Source of the DNA: Flavobacterium flabelliforme
GTDB taxonomy: Bacteria; Bacteroidota; Bacteroidia; Flavobacteriales; Flavobacteriaceae
DNA: 64,000 bases
Assembly (NCBI RefSeq): GCF_017948675.1
Contig: NZ_JAGFBU010000003.1
Location: forward strand, 87,627 to 151,626
Direction of reading: 5' to 3'
The notes beneath the pieces were generated by a model. It saw only the letters and a list, made by a program, of their open reading frames with translations, did not search any database and was not told where the DNA came from. The translations under genes were made by a program, and so were the position numbers. Positions 9,343 to 17,995 of the stretch are shown here, one piece after another (within the stretch, counting starts at the first letter, position 1; the number at the start of each line of letters is the position of its first letter).

Positions 9343-9756
9343 TTAGAAAGGTGTTTTACTTGCTCTAACGCTTTTATATTTTAATACTAGTGAAAATAGA
9401 AGAGAAAAAATTATTGCCCATAACACATTTACCATTGAAAAAGTAAAATGTTCCGTAAACGAATAGGGGCTTCCTGCAGTTGACGTATAATAAAAGCTTT
9501 GCATTGAGATTTCACTTATATAATAGCCTGAAAAAAAGTTGATGGTTCCAATTATTAACAACCAGATGAACCAATAAATTTTTTTATAAAAAACACCATA
9601 ATTTGAAATGAAGTAGTAATAAACTAATATTAGAATAAGCGAAGTGATTAGCATTATGAGGCCAATATCCATATATGCGTTAGCTTCATACATATCATTT
9701 GAAAATCCATTTATATATATGATCTGCTCATATAGTGTTGCAAAAAAATCATTCAT
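9343..9756 (-). CDS. four-helix membrane protein
   Basis: 137 residues that are mostly hydrophobic, with four predicted membrane helices (about 29-50, 62-80, 82-88 extending into a short loop, and 105-127). I do not recognise a family. It is 4 bp from the VWA lipoprotein gene on one side and 11 bp from the tubulin-like gene on the other. This position suggests an integral membrane partner that could recruit the tubulin-like protein to the inner membrane. That role is inference from context only. Confidence 0.65.
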   Translation of the reverse strand: MNDFFATLYEQIIYINGFSNDMYEANAYMDIGLIMLITSLILILVYYYFISNYGVFYKKIYWFIWLLIIGTINFFSGYYISEISMQSFYYTSTAGSPYSFTEHFTFSMVNVLWAIIFSLLFSLVLKYKSVRASKTPF

Positions 9757-9760
9757 ATAG

Positions 9761-11236
9761 TTATTTTTTAATATTTACTGTTAATTCTAAATAGTCATTG
9801 TTTTTGGATTCAGTTTCATAAGCTTCATTGATTCCTTCAATGAGATATTTTATTCCAAATGTCTTATTACTGTTTTGACTTAGGTTACTATCATCATTGC
9901 TGTTTGTTTCATAGACCCATGAAGGAATCTGTTTTTTTAATGTAAAATTCAGATTAGTAAAGTTTGGCGTTGTAGATTCAAAAACAATGTAATGCGTTGG
10001 TTTTGCATTTGCCTTTGCCAACATATTAACTGAATTTGGTTTTATGCCTTTTTCAGTAAAAGGATAAATTCCTTTAATTTTATAATTAGCATTTTTAATA
10101 GAGTAATTATCTTTATCACGTATATAACTCTCTTCAACTGGAATAGAGCTCATGTCTACAGCTACACTGAAAATTAAGTTAGAGGAATTTCGATCAGTAA
10201 TCGATACATCTTCAATTCCCTTTATAGCACCATTATCTGAAAAATCTCTATCCGGTTTGAATCTACCTGAATCTTTGCTTGTATTGATAACAGAAAAATA
10301 AACTCCCTGTGAATAATTATTTAAAGTTAAATTGTATTTATTTTCAAATCCCTCCACTTTTCCTTTAACCAATTTAATGTTTTCATTAAAATTAGTCATT
10401 GCTTTATCAGTGGCTATTATGATTATATAATAAGGTCTTAGTTGACCAGATAGTTGCGTTTTTCTATTGTCTTTATCATAATAAGTCCCGTTAAACTCGG
10501 AGGTCAGTTTGATAATAGAAGTTGCTAGCCTTTCCTTGCTTTTGAATTTTGTTAAAAAAGCATCTTTGGTGAGGCTTTTTTGGTCACTTAATAAATCTTC
10601 TGTCTTACTTCCTTGGATCGAGTAAATACAATCAGATAAAAGAATTGACACGGTATCTTTAGCTGTTTTATTCAATATCTGATTGAAGATATTATTGAGA
10701 TTACTTTCAACTGTATTTCCAATTTTGAATGTCTTTGTGTTTAAGGTATTTGAAAATGTAACGATATCTCCATGTAATTGGGTAGGATAAATATCAGAAT
10801 TGATAAAATTGATATTTATATTTTTTTCACCGTAATAATATTTTAACATCACTAATAAATCTCGAATAGCTCCTTTGAATTGGGTATTTCCATTCACATA
10901 GCCATTCATACTACCCGAATTTTCGATATAGATATTAACAAAATAATTTTTTGGTGGCACAGATGGACTTTGATCATCTACTTTATAGCCTTTTTTTTCT
11001 AAAAATGTGATTAGTTTGGTTTTATCAAAACTAGCATTAGTAAAAAACTTTTTGAATTTTCTATCCGTTGCAAATAGTTTAATTTCTGCAATTAAATTAT
11101 TAATTTCTAAGGACGTTATTTTGGAATCACTTTTGGAATATTCTTGAGCATTATCTTCAAAAGTACTATAATCACTTCCGCAACTTGTAAACAGCAGACA
11201 AAAGAGTAGGGTTAAGGGAAAGAGAACTTTATGCAT
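9761..11236 (-). CDS. VWA-like lipoprotein
   Basis: 491 residues with a lipoprotein signal peptide ending FTSC. A von Willebrand A-like domain runs from about 97 to 290. The metal-site motif is ENSGS (Glu105, Ser107, Ser109) instead of the usual DxSxS, and a later LLSDC (Asp202) fits the second acidic ligand. A beta-rich C-terminal half follows. VWA domains mediate metal-dependent protein contacts. As a lipoprotein it would sit on the periplasmic side of a membrane, where it could meet the OmpA-like stator. VWA proteins are named partners of FtsZ-like membrane-remodelling clusters. It is 5 bp from the DUF805 gene. Confidence 0.75.
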   Translation of the reverse strand: MHKVLFPLTLLFCLLFTSCGSDYSTFEDNAQEYSKSDSKITSLEINNLIAEIKLFATDRKFKKFFTNASFDKTKLITFLEKKGYKVDDQSPSVPPKNYFVNIYIENSGSMNGYVNGNTQFKGAIRDLLVMLKYYYGEKNININFINSDIYPTQLHGDIVTFSNTLNTKTFKIGNTVESNLNNIFNQILNKTAKDTVSILLSDCIYSIQGSKTEDLLSDQKSLTKDAFLTKFKSKERLATSIIKLTSEFNGTYYDKDNRKTQLSGQLRPYYIIIIATDKAMTNFNENIKLVKGKVEGFENKYNLTLNNYSQGVYFSVINTSKDSGRFKPDRDFSDNGAIKGIEDVSITDRNSSNLIFSVAVDMSSIPVEESYIRDKDNYSIKNANYKIKGIYPFTEKGIKPNSVNMLAKANAKPTHYIVFESTTPNFTNLNFTLKKQIPSWVYETNSNDDSNLSQNSNKTFGIKYLIEGINEAYETESKNNDYLELTVNIKK

Positions 11237-11241
11237 GGCAG

Positions 11242-11862
11242 TTATTTAATTTTAATAATTATATTACCTTGAGTAACTTCGAGTACATTGATTCCATCAG
11301 CTATTTTTATAAATTCATCCACAAGATACTGGCTAGTATTATCATGCTTCACAGTTATACTCGCTGTTGATGTAATAATTTCATAACTTAAACTTTTTAC
11401 GAAATTTAAACTTCGTAATTGTCGTAATACTTCCTGTAAATTGGAGTAGTTGACATTTCTAACTTCTAAATTAGTAGTGTTATCAACTAAAGGGAAGTTA
11501 TCATGTACTACTCTTCTAGTTACTGTTTCTGTTACTTCAGCATTAGCTGTAGTATATTGTAATTTGGTTTGTGCTTTTGGATTTACACCATAGTCATTTG
11601 AATAATTTTGTCCCTCATCAAAAAGCATCCATAAACCATAAAATGGAATTATTTGCCACCAACCATTATTTCCCACGTCATGACATCTTTTTGCACCTTG
11701 CGCCCACAAAAACCATAATAAAGGAATAAAGGCAAGGCGTAAGACGGGAAAATTTCTAGATGAAGACATTGTAACAAAGTATAGCAAATAAAAAATAATT
11801 ACACTGATTCCATATTCTAATCTTCTAATTCTGCCGTCAAATGAAAAAATATTATTAAACAT
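11242..11862 (-). CDS. DUF805 membrane protein with C-terminal soluble domain; first gene of the operon
   Basis: 206 residues. The N-terminal ~95 residues are a DUF805 domain: F-SFDGRIRRLEY, three hydrophobic segments, and the WAQGAKRCHDVGNNGWW motif. The C-terminal ~85 residues form a small alpha/beta domain with two similar-looking halves. DUF805 proteins are inner-membrane proteins of unknown function. No gene lies within 300 bp upstream, so transcription of the eleven-gene run should begin in 11863-12166. I could not find a convincing TAnnTTTG box there. Confidence 0.72.
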   Translation of the reverse strand: MFNNIFSFDGRIRRLEYGISVIIFYLLYFVTMSSSRNFPVLRLAFIPLLWFLWAQGAKRCHDVGNNGWWQIIPFYGLWMLFDEGQNYSNDYGVNPKAQTKLQYTTANAEVTETVTRRVVHDNFPLVDNTTNLEVRNVNYSNLQEVLRQLRSLNFVKSLSYEIITSTASITVKHDNTSQYLVDEFIKIADGINVLEVTQGNIIIKIK

Positions 11863-12166
11863 ATCTAAGGTTTATTGGTTAAATTGTTTTTGGTATAAAT
11901 TATGGTGGTTTGTTAAATAAAATTAAAAAAGCATCGATTATTCATGATGAAATTTTGTTTTCTAGTTTAAACAGGAACTTTTTTGTAAACATACTTGTAT
12001 AAATAATTTTTACTTTACGGTTTTCCTCATTTGATTAAAATAAATATTTGATGTGGAGGTTTTTTTAATTTGTTTTGCATCAACTTGTAATTTTTTTGTT
12101 GATTGATGGTAAATAAACAGCGCTTATGATGAAATTCAATGCCCACTTTTAATACTTTTTTTATTT
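11863..12166. other. AT-rich intergenic region upstream of the motor/cytoskeleton operon
   Basis: 304 bp without a credible coding frame. It should hold the promoter of the minus-strand operon and the 3' end of the gene at 12167. No terminator hairpin and no clear Bacteroidetes -33/-7 pair was found. Confidence 0.4.
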
Positions 12167-12787
12167 TTAAAGAGCCTCTAAATACCATTGTAATTCATAC
12201 AACTGAACTAAATCCTCTTCCTTATTTGTCGTTTGTGCTAACTGGACTAAAGTAATTTTTTGACTTAGTACTTTTTCACACAGTAACTCTTGTAAAATAA
12301 CATAGATAGCTTGTTCCAATGTTTTAGTATCACAAAATAGGTTGTAGTTTTTGAGAAAGATCATAATATCCAATTTCACAATGTTTTCATTGTACAGAAT
12401 TGGTTTGAATTTTAGTTCACTAATTTTTAAAGTAATGTCTTGTAAAATGTAATGCTCGCCTAAGCCTTTCATCAATTTATCTATTTCATTTGTTGGTTGA
12501 ATAAAGGCTGTGAAGTTCCAGGTTCTCAGTCGTGGGGCATTGTCGATTAAAAGAGTAACTTGTTGGAAATAGTTAGAACTTCCATTTGCTGTAACAATGA
12601 ATTCTGCTTTGCTATTTTCTTTTTTTGGAAAGACAATTATAAAGTCGATTTCTCTGCAGTAGTAGCTTAAGTTTTTGTTAATCCAAAATGCGATATGTTT
12701 TTGGTTTTCAGGGGTTTCGTTGATGAGGTTTTTGATGGTTTGGTTGTTGTCTTGGAACCAGTTCCAGAAGGTGTTAATTTTTTTCAT
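12167..12787 (-). CDS. hypothetical protein of the replication/mobility module
   Basis: 206 residues, soluble, with no signal peptide or membrane helix and no motif I can assign. Trp-, Asn- and Ile-rich sequence with alternating beta and alpha character. It is followed upstream (higher coordinates) by interspersed repeats and then by a P-loop ATPase and a replication-like HTH gene, all on the minus strand. The context suggests a plasmid- or element-borne accessory gene, but function is unknown. Confidence 0.55.
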   Translation of the reverse strand: MKKINTFWNWFQDNNQTIKNLINETPENQKHIAFWINKNLSYYCREIDFIIVFPKKENSKAEFIVTANGSSNYFQQVTLLIDNAPRLRTWNFTAFIQPTNEIDKLMKGLGEHYILQDITLKISELKFKPILYNENIVKLDIMIFLKNYNLFCDTKTLEQAIYVILQELLCEKVLSQKITLVQLAQTTNKEEDLVQLYELQWYLEAL

Positions 12788-12800
12788 AATGGTTTTTATT

Positions 12801-12915
12801 TAACCGCAAAGAGCGGAAAGGAGGCGTAAGGTTCGCAAAGTTTATTTATGTGTTAGGGGTGTTAATGATGCTGATTTTTTTAACCGCAAAGGAGGCGCAA
12901 TGTTCACAAAGTTTT
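12801..12915. repeat. two copies of a flavobacterial 'AACCGCAAAG' interspersed repeat
   Basis: Copies at 12801-12845 and 12881-12915 start with TAACCGCAAAG and contain GCAAAG/TTCRCAAAG-type hexamers. A third, degraded copy is at 13579-13621. They sit exactly in the gaps between genes of this module. Confidence 0.65.
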
Positions 12916-12935
12916 TTTATTTTTTTATTTGTTGA

Positions 12936-13568
12936 TTATCTTTTGTCTTTAGCGGTTTTTTCAAAAGCGATAAGGTTCAGCATTTGCCTCATTCGAGAGC
13001 GAACCCGGTTGCCATACGTTTGTTCAATTTCGGAGGCCGATAGGTTGGTGGTGATGTGGGTTTGTAGTTTTTTGGAAGTGAATAAATCGTAGCGCGATAA
13101 TAGGATTTCCGCCATGACGTTGCATTCGTTGCCAAAGTATTTAAGATTATTTTCTATGCCTAGGTCATCGAAACAATACCTGACAGCCACTGGCTGTCCA
13201 CCTCTTAATCTCAAATCTTTACTGTATTTATGGATAATCTCATAGCCATCCTGGATGAATTCGAAGCTGATGTCTCGGCAGGGTTTCACTGAAAATTTGT
13301 GTTCGATAGGAGTGAGGTGTTTCATGATATTCATCAAAGAAGTTTTACCACAACCCACTGGGCCACTTAGCATAATTCCCTTGTTGAGGTTTATGTTTAA
13401 TTGGAAACAAGTTTGCTCGTCCTTAAGGAAATAGGCAATGAGTTTGTAAATTATGGGATGGTCGGTTTCTAAGATTTTGAAATGATTTCCGTATAATTCA
13501 ACGCCCTTTTTTTCTAGCCAAAGGATTATTTCTGAATAGTTGTAATGGGTTTTTATTTCTGTTTCCAT
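12936..13568 (-). CDS. P-loop ATPase, DnaC/IstB-like replication or helicase-loader type
   Basis: 210 residues. Walker A is GPVGCGKTS (about 70-78) and the Walker B-like segment is YCFDDLG (about 131-137). Near the end, ITTNLSASEI and RVRSRMRQM resemble the sensor and arginine-finger regions of AAA+ helicase loaders. Located between a replication-initiation-like HTH gene and a hypothetical gene, it most likely serves replication of an integrated or plasmid-derived element. A short perfect palindrome at 13183-13200 is read in frame just before the Walker B region (encoding GGQPVAVR) and looks like an inserted repeat. Confidence 0.65.
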   Translation of the reverse strand: METEIKTHYNYSEIILWLEKKGVELYGNHFKILETDHPIIYKLIAYFLKDEQTCFQLNINLNKGIMLSGPVGCGKTSLMNIMKHLTPIEHKFSVKPCRDISFEFIQDGYEIIHKYSKDLRLRGGQPVAVRYCFDDLGIENNLKYFGNECNVMAEILLSRYDLFTSKKLQTHITTNLSASEIEQTYGNRVRSRMRQMLNLIAFEKTAKDKR

Positions 13569-13578
13569 AGTGTTTTTT

Positions 13579-13621
13579 TAACCGTAAAGAGCGCAAAGGT
13601 TTACGCAAGGTTCGCTAGAGT
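13579..13621. repeat. third, degraded 'AACCGTAAAG' interspersed repeat
   Basis: Same family as the copies at 12801 and 12881, with GAGCGCAAAGG and TTACGCAAGGTTCGC segments recognisable. It lies in the upstream region of the ATPase gene. Confidence 0.6.
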
Positions 13622-13642
13622 TACTTAAATGAGTTTAGAACC

Positions 13643-13668
13643 TGTCCCTCGACTGCGCTCGGGATGAC
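13643..13668. repeat. short GC-rich interspersed repeat, copy outside genes
   Basis: A 26-bp sequence (core CTCGACTGCGCTCGGGATGA) that recurs identically at 13958-13983 inside the adjacent gene. Relatives occur at 15119-15148 and, in shortened form, at 34288-34309. Confidence 0.75.
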
Positions 13669-13696
13669 AATTCAAAGAACCTGAAACAAGTTCAGG

Positions 13697-14575
13697 TTAA
13701 AGTGGTTCTGAATAGTCTTTGTCTGTTCCGGTGTTGAGTTGCCTTGATCGGTTTAATGGTGCTGTTTCAGTATTGTGTTTGAAATTAGGCGCGTTTAATA
13801 TCCAGTTTTGTGCTGCAGCTTGCCAATCAATCATGGGTGTTTTTCCACCAACGAGCCAACCGTTGCTTGAGAAATAATTAAAAAACTTATTGGCTTCGAT
13901 TTCCTGAAAATTGTTTTCGACGAAATAGGTTTTGACATCTTCGATTTTTGGCATCTCGTCCCTCGACTGCGCTCGGGATGACACGTTCGAAGTGACAAGA
14001 TCCATTTTCTTTTTTTCGCGCAACTTTTTTTCTTCTTCTATTTTTTCTTTTGTGAATAAATTGTCAATTTGAAAATTTTGTGCTTGCTCGTCCAAGTTTA
14101 CACTCTTTAAATCGTTTGAAATGTTTGGTATGTTTGTATTGTTTATATAAGATACCAGTGCTTGTTCAGTGGCAGTCCCACTACTAGTACAGGACTTGTT
14201 CACAGCTTGTTCATCGACTAGTTCAAAAATGGGTTCATTTTTTGGTACTGTTATTTTTTCGCTTTTTGGGATTGGTTTTAAATCGTCTGAGAAATTGAAG
14301 AGGTAGACGTGGCTTCCTTTGAATGGATTGTATGATGGTTCATAGTTTATATAGCCCAATGAATGTAAATTTTTAAGGCATTTATGGTAGGTCGCTTTTG
14401 AACTGATTTTGCTAATTCTCATTAATTCATCGCGAGAAATGCTGATTGGATTTTTGAATCGGTTGCAATTCCAGAATTGAAATAACGACATGTACAAACT
14501 TACGTGTGTTGGATTGAGTGCTTTATCTACAGCTACTTTTTCAAAAAATCCTGTTAGGTGTTTTATGTAGTTCAT
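13697..14575 (-). CDS. replication-initiation-like protein with winged-helix N-terminus and DnaD-like C-terminus
   Basis: 292 residues. The N-terminal ~100 residues form a winged helix of the kind found in plasmid and phage replication proteins (ISRDELMRISKISSKATYHKCL, where S-KATYHK is the recognition-helix region, then GYINYEPS). The C-terminal ~80 residues carry the pattern GWLVGGKTPMIDWQAAAQNWI, seen in phage and plasmid replisome organisers. The linker is low-complexity and charged. A 26-bp interspersed repeat lies in frame in the linker and encodes SSRAQSRDE. The gene is transcribed toward the P-loop ATPase. Confidence 0.62.
   Translation of the reverse strand: MNYIKHLTGFFEKVAVDKALNPTHVSLYMSLFQFWNCNRFKNPISISRDELMRISKISSKATYHKCLKNLHSLGYINYEPSYNPFKGSHVYLFNFSDDLKPIPKSEKITVPKNEPIFELVDEQAVNKSCTSSGTATEQALVSYINNTNIPNISNDLKSVNLDEQAQNFQIDNLFTKEKIEEEKKLREKKKMDLVTSNVSSRAQSRDEMPKIEDVKTYFVENNFQEIEANKFFNYFSSNGWLVGGKTPMIDWQAAAQNWILNAPNFKHNTETAPLNRSRQLNTGTDKDYSEPL
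13958..13983. repeat. same short repeat inside a coding sequence
   Basis: Identical to 13643-13668 and read in frame within the replication-like gene, adding the residues SSRAQSRDE to its linker. Confidence 0.75.
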
Positions 14576-14654
14576 ATTGAGGTATTAAGATTGGAGCATT
14601 AAGTATTAAGACTTTTACTTATATCATGAGATTTCCTTGTTCTTTGCGCTACCA

Positions 14655-14942
14655 CTATTTGAAGAGCTTGGGTAGCGCATTTACTTTATTGCCGTTTAGT
14701 ACTTTTTCAATGTCAGAATGATCGTAGTACACAATCCCACCAATTTTGGTGTATGTTAAGGTTCCATTGATACGGAGGTTTTGTAGCGTACCTGGAGAGA
14801 TGTTAAGAAGCTTTCTGACTTCTGTAGATTTTAGCCACTTTTTGGCCTGCTGGTTCTTGCCTTTGAGTATTTCTTTAATATCTTCTAAAAGAGATTTGTG
14901 AAATTGATTTAGGTCTTCTTTTGTAAGGATTTCGATTGCCAT
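14655..14942 (-). CDS. excisionase-like helix-turn-helix DNA-binding protein
   Basis: 95 residues with an MerR/excisionase-type helix-turn-helix (HTH_17 class): WLKSTEVRKLLNIS, then PGTLQNLRINGTLTYTKIGG and YYDHSDIEKVL. Proteins of this family accompany integrases and RteC in Bacteroidetes mobile elements and act in excision control or as small transcription factors. It sits at the head of the replication-like module. The upstream 170 bp contain no other gene. Confidence 0.75.
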   Translation of the reverse strand: MAIEILTKEDLNQFHKSLLEDIKEILKGKNQQAKKWLKSTEVRKLLNISPGTLQNLRINGTLTYTKIGGIVYYDHSDIEKVLNGNKVNALPKLFK

Positions 14943-15147
14943 AACTTGTGTTTTAAGTTGTTATAGTGCAAAAGTGTAGGTTTTGATTGTTTTTATTTCA
15001 CAAGGGTTCACAAGTTGTGAAGGAAAAAATGAGTTTATATTTTGAATTGTCTGTGGTTATTGACTTTTTTTAATAAAATAACTATTTGGGTTTTATTAAA
15101 TTTTTTCTTTTGCCTTGATGCATCCTTCGACTGCGCTCAGGAGGACG

Positions 15148-15317
15148 GAAACAAAAAATATTCATGAGTTAATATTGTTTTTTGGTATTCATGAATCTTC
15201 GATTTCAATCCTGAATATTTTTATACCAAAAAGCATCGGACAAATTTTCCCTATCGCGACCTCAGCCGCTCGTGTTTCACACTCGACTCCGGGATCACTC
15301 TCTACGGCCAACGCTTA
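15148..15317. repeat. 'ATTCATGAATCTTCGATTTCA' repeat family, copy 1
   Basis: The core begins GAAACAAAAAATATTCATG, contains the palindrome ATTCATGAAT and ends CTTCGATTTCA. A GC-rich segment with CCGCTCGTG / ACACTCGACTCC follows. The left part of the full unit is replaced by the short GC-rich repeat at 15119-15148. Confidence 0.65.
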
Positions 15318-15536
15318 AATTCTTACTGTGATTTTTTAGTCTAAAAATATAAGGGCGTTTTTACGAGTAGTAAGTAGTCAGTTTGAGTGATTTTTTTGGT
15401 GGAAAATTTTTTCGGGACCAAGATAATTTTGAATTAAAAACGGTTCTCGATACATTTTTGGCTACGTTTTACTTCACAAAAAAAACTACCAATCACGTTT
15501 TTTAAAGATAAGATATTTTGGTTTCCAGTAATTATA

Positions 15537-15750
15537 ATTTTCTTTTTTGCTTGATCAAAAAAGAAACAAAAAAATATTCATGGTTTATTATTGTTTTTTG
15601 GTATTCATGAATCTTCGATTTCAAGTCTGCACACCCTCGTCGGTCAAATTAGTTTTCGAGTGCTAAAAGAGGCAGCACTCTCCGCCGCGGTGGATCAAAC
15701 AGCTTTTCTTTTTACGCATTCTTCAAACATTTGACACTCGACTGCGGATG
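15537..15750. repeat. same repeat family, copy 2 (full left end)
   Basis: Starts with the palindromic TTTTTTGCTTGATCAAAAAA followed by GAAACAAAA, then the same ATTCATGAAT core and a diverged GC-rich tail containing CTCTCCGCCGCGG. Confidence 0.65.
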
Positions 15751-15959
15751 TTAATGACGTTTGGTTCTGGTAAATATTAGCGATTTTGCTAAACAGATTC
15801 AAAATCTTAAATGTTATTTTATATTGCTTTTTTTGGAATAGAATTGATACCTCGAACTGACGTTTTGAATAATAATACCCAACAGGTTATATGAGATAGC
15901 AGAGCTGATTTTTTCTAGTGTTTTTTGAGTGTATAAGAATCACAACAACAAAAATATTT

Positions 15960-17624
15960 TTAAGTGTTTACTGCTACTGATTTGTTTAATTCCGTACAGA
16001 AATAGCTAGGGGATATGCCTGTACGGGTTTTAAATGCTCTTGTGAAGTTTTGAGTAGAACCAAAGCCAGCTTCGTCTGCTAGAGATTTGTTTTTGTAAAT
16101 GCGGTATTTATTGTCACTTTTAAGGAGTTCTATGATATGATCAATTTTAAGATCAGTGATATATTCAATGATTCCTTTGTTACGGTATTTTGTAATTATT
16201 TTTGAAGCATATTTGGTATTTGTATTTAATAAAGAAGCCATTTTTGCTAAAGTCATGTCTTTTTCGAGGTATTTTTTATTTCGCTCAAATTTTTCCAGAT
16301 TTTTTAGAATTGCAGTAATTACTTCCGGGTTTATATCAAGTTCGGTTTCTTTACTGGTATTGTTTGAAGCCATTGATTGGATCGTTTCGGGTTTTCGATT
16401 CATCAGCTCTTGGAATAATTTTTTAGATCTAAAATGTCTGTAAACAAGGAATGAAATTATTGACATCAAGACTGCTGTGGTACTAATGCCAATAATAGTT
16501 ATGGAATTATTGGAGTTTTCTAAGTTACGTTGCGTTTGCAGTAGTTTTTCCGTATCGTATACTTTAGTTATTTTTCCTGAAAGGTATTTGTAATTGTATT
16601 CTAATAATTGGTCGATTTTTAAGAGTTGATCTACGTAAAGTAAATGTGCTTTTTTATCATTTTTAATTAGAGAATAATCAATTAGCAATTCATATGCCTC
16701 CCTTAATTCTGGACTTATATAGTTTTGTTGTTGGAAAATTAGATCTACTTTTTTGAAATAGACTACCGCTTTTTCTTTTTGATTTTGAGACCAATAATTT
16801 TTACCAATATAAAAATAAGCAAGAGTTTCATTGGCAAAATCTTTATTACTCTTAAGATCTGGTAATGCCAATGATAATTTTTTTATAGCGTCGACATAGT
16901 TGTGTTTAAAAGATTGGTTTACACCTTCAGAAAATAGAAAGTATGATTTCATTCTGAAAATTTCAAATTGAATTGCCGCTTTTATTCCTATTTGATTTAT
17001 TTGACTGCTTAATTGGTATTTATTAACTCTGCTATAGCATTGACCTAATGAATATAATGAATTGACAAAGGCGTGATCATTTTGCTCTTTAAAATAAGTA
17101 ACGCACTCTTTGAATAAAGCTATTGCTTCGTGATAAAATCCAAGATAATATTTAGTCAGTGCTTTGCAGTATTTTAATTTATAAATAAGATAATCGTCGT
17201 TTGTTTTGGAAATATAATCCTCGGCGATGAGGTAATTATCCAGTGCTTTCATCATCTCTTTACGATCATAAAACACTATTCCTTTTGTCATGTACGCGGA
17301 TCCAATCAATTCAGCACTGTTTGTTCTTTTAGCAGCAGTAACCGAACTGTCAGCATATAAGTGTCGGAGTTTTTTATCGAATTTATAGATTAAGGATTTA
17401 TAGGCAAGAGCCATTTGCGTATCGTTTCTTTCGGATTTAGCTTTAGCTAACCAGGATTGTGCATATAAGCGTTCTTTTAAACTATCACTTTCCTTATAAT
17501 TTATTTTTTCATTGAAGTAGTTACAATCTTTATTTGAGAGACTATCTGGAATTATAAATTTTTTTTGAGCTTTTAAGCTGATAAAAGAACAAAGTAATAG
17601 TAGGATTAAGTAGTTTTTTTTCAT
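15960..17624 (-). CDS. membrane-bound TPR sensor / AraC-family transcription factor
   Basis: 554 residues. A signal peptide (1-20) is followed by about 340 residues of TPR-like helices (for example SLYSLGQCYSRVNKYQLSS and YFYIGKNYWSQNQKEKAV), placing a sensor domain in the periplasm. A membrane helix follows at about 372-394. A cytoplasmic AraC helix-turn-helix domain lies at about 435-550, with LADEAGFGSTQNFTRAFKTRTGISPSYF as its last helices. This one-component architecture is common in Flavobacteriia. It is divergent from the lipoprotein gene at 17996, and the shared spacer holds an inverted pair of CAATTCGGGAAT motifs that may be its operator. Confidence 0.85.
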   Translation of the reverse strand: MKKNYLILLLLCSFISLKAQKKFIIPDSLSNKDCNYFNEKINYKESDSLKERLYAQSWLAKAKSERNDTQMALAYKSLIYKFDKKLRHLYADSSVTAAKRTNSAELIGSAYMTKGIVFYDRKEMMKALDNYLIAEDYISKTNDDYLIYKLKYCKALTKYYLGFYHEAIALFKECVTYFKEQNDHAFVNSLYSLGQCYSRVNKYQLSSQINQIGIKAAIQFEIFRMKSYFLFSEGVNQSFKHNYVDAIKKLSLALPDLKSNKDFANETLAYFYIGKNYWSQNQKEKAVVYFKKVDLIFQQQNYISPELREAYELLIDYSLIKNDKKAHLLYVDQLLKIDQLLEYNYKYLSGKITKVYDTEKLLQTQRNLENSNNSITIIGISTTAVLMSIISFLVYRHFRSKKLFQELMNRKPETIQSMASNNTSKETELDINPEVITAILKNLEKFERNKKYLEKDMTLAKMASLLNTNTKYASKIITKYRNKGIIEYITDLKIDHIIELLKSDNKYRIYKNKSLADEAGFGSTQNFTRAFKTRTGISPSYFCTELNKSVAVNT

Positions 17625-17803
17625 GTTCTGAAATGGGGATTATAGCGTTTTAAAAACAAAATAAAGCAATTAGGTCTGTATTTATCAGGAATAAATGTAG
17701 CTATAAAACTTCAATAATTAAGATAATTGCCCTGAGAGACCCTAAATGTATTTTTTGAAAGTTAAGTTGTTGTTTATGTATGAATTGTTTGTGAATTGAC
17801 TGT

Positions 17804-17846
17804 TGTCAATTCGGGAATTACACCTATTAAATTCCCGAATTGAACA
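17804..17846. promoter_or_regulatory. inverted pair of CAATTCGGGAATT motifs between divergent genes
   Basis: TGTCAATTCGGGAATT (17804-17819) faces AATTCCCGAATTGAACAG (17829-17846). The same motif recurs next to RteC (20005-20043), the second AraC gene (44221-44239) and in the 44.4-kb array. Placement between an AraC-type gene and a lipoprotein gene suggests an operator, but binding is not shown. Confidence 0.6.
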
Positions 17847-17995
17847 GTAGTTGCGTTGTGTGTTACGGACTACACATTTAGTTTTGTCCTGAATTCAATT
17901 GGTTTTGTTATGAGCAAAATCGCCACTGTTCCCATTACCCGGGTGAAAAGAACTGATGAAAAAAGTAATCAGTAACATTTAAAACATTTATAACA

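Larger units (their letters stand above)
14943..15959. other. 1-kb non-coding stretch holding two interspersed-repeat copies
   Basis: No credible gene; the open frame at 15115-15318 is only the repeat. Two related repeat units occupy 15119-15317 and 15537-15750. The remainder is AT-rich without recognisable features. Confidence 0.6.

Noticed and set aside
15115..15318. 67-codon open frame with HPSTALRR-like start
   Set aside because: It is made entirely of interspersed-repeat DNA.
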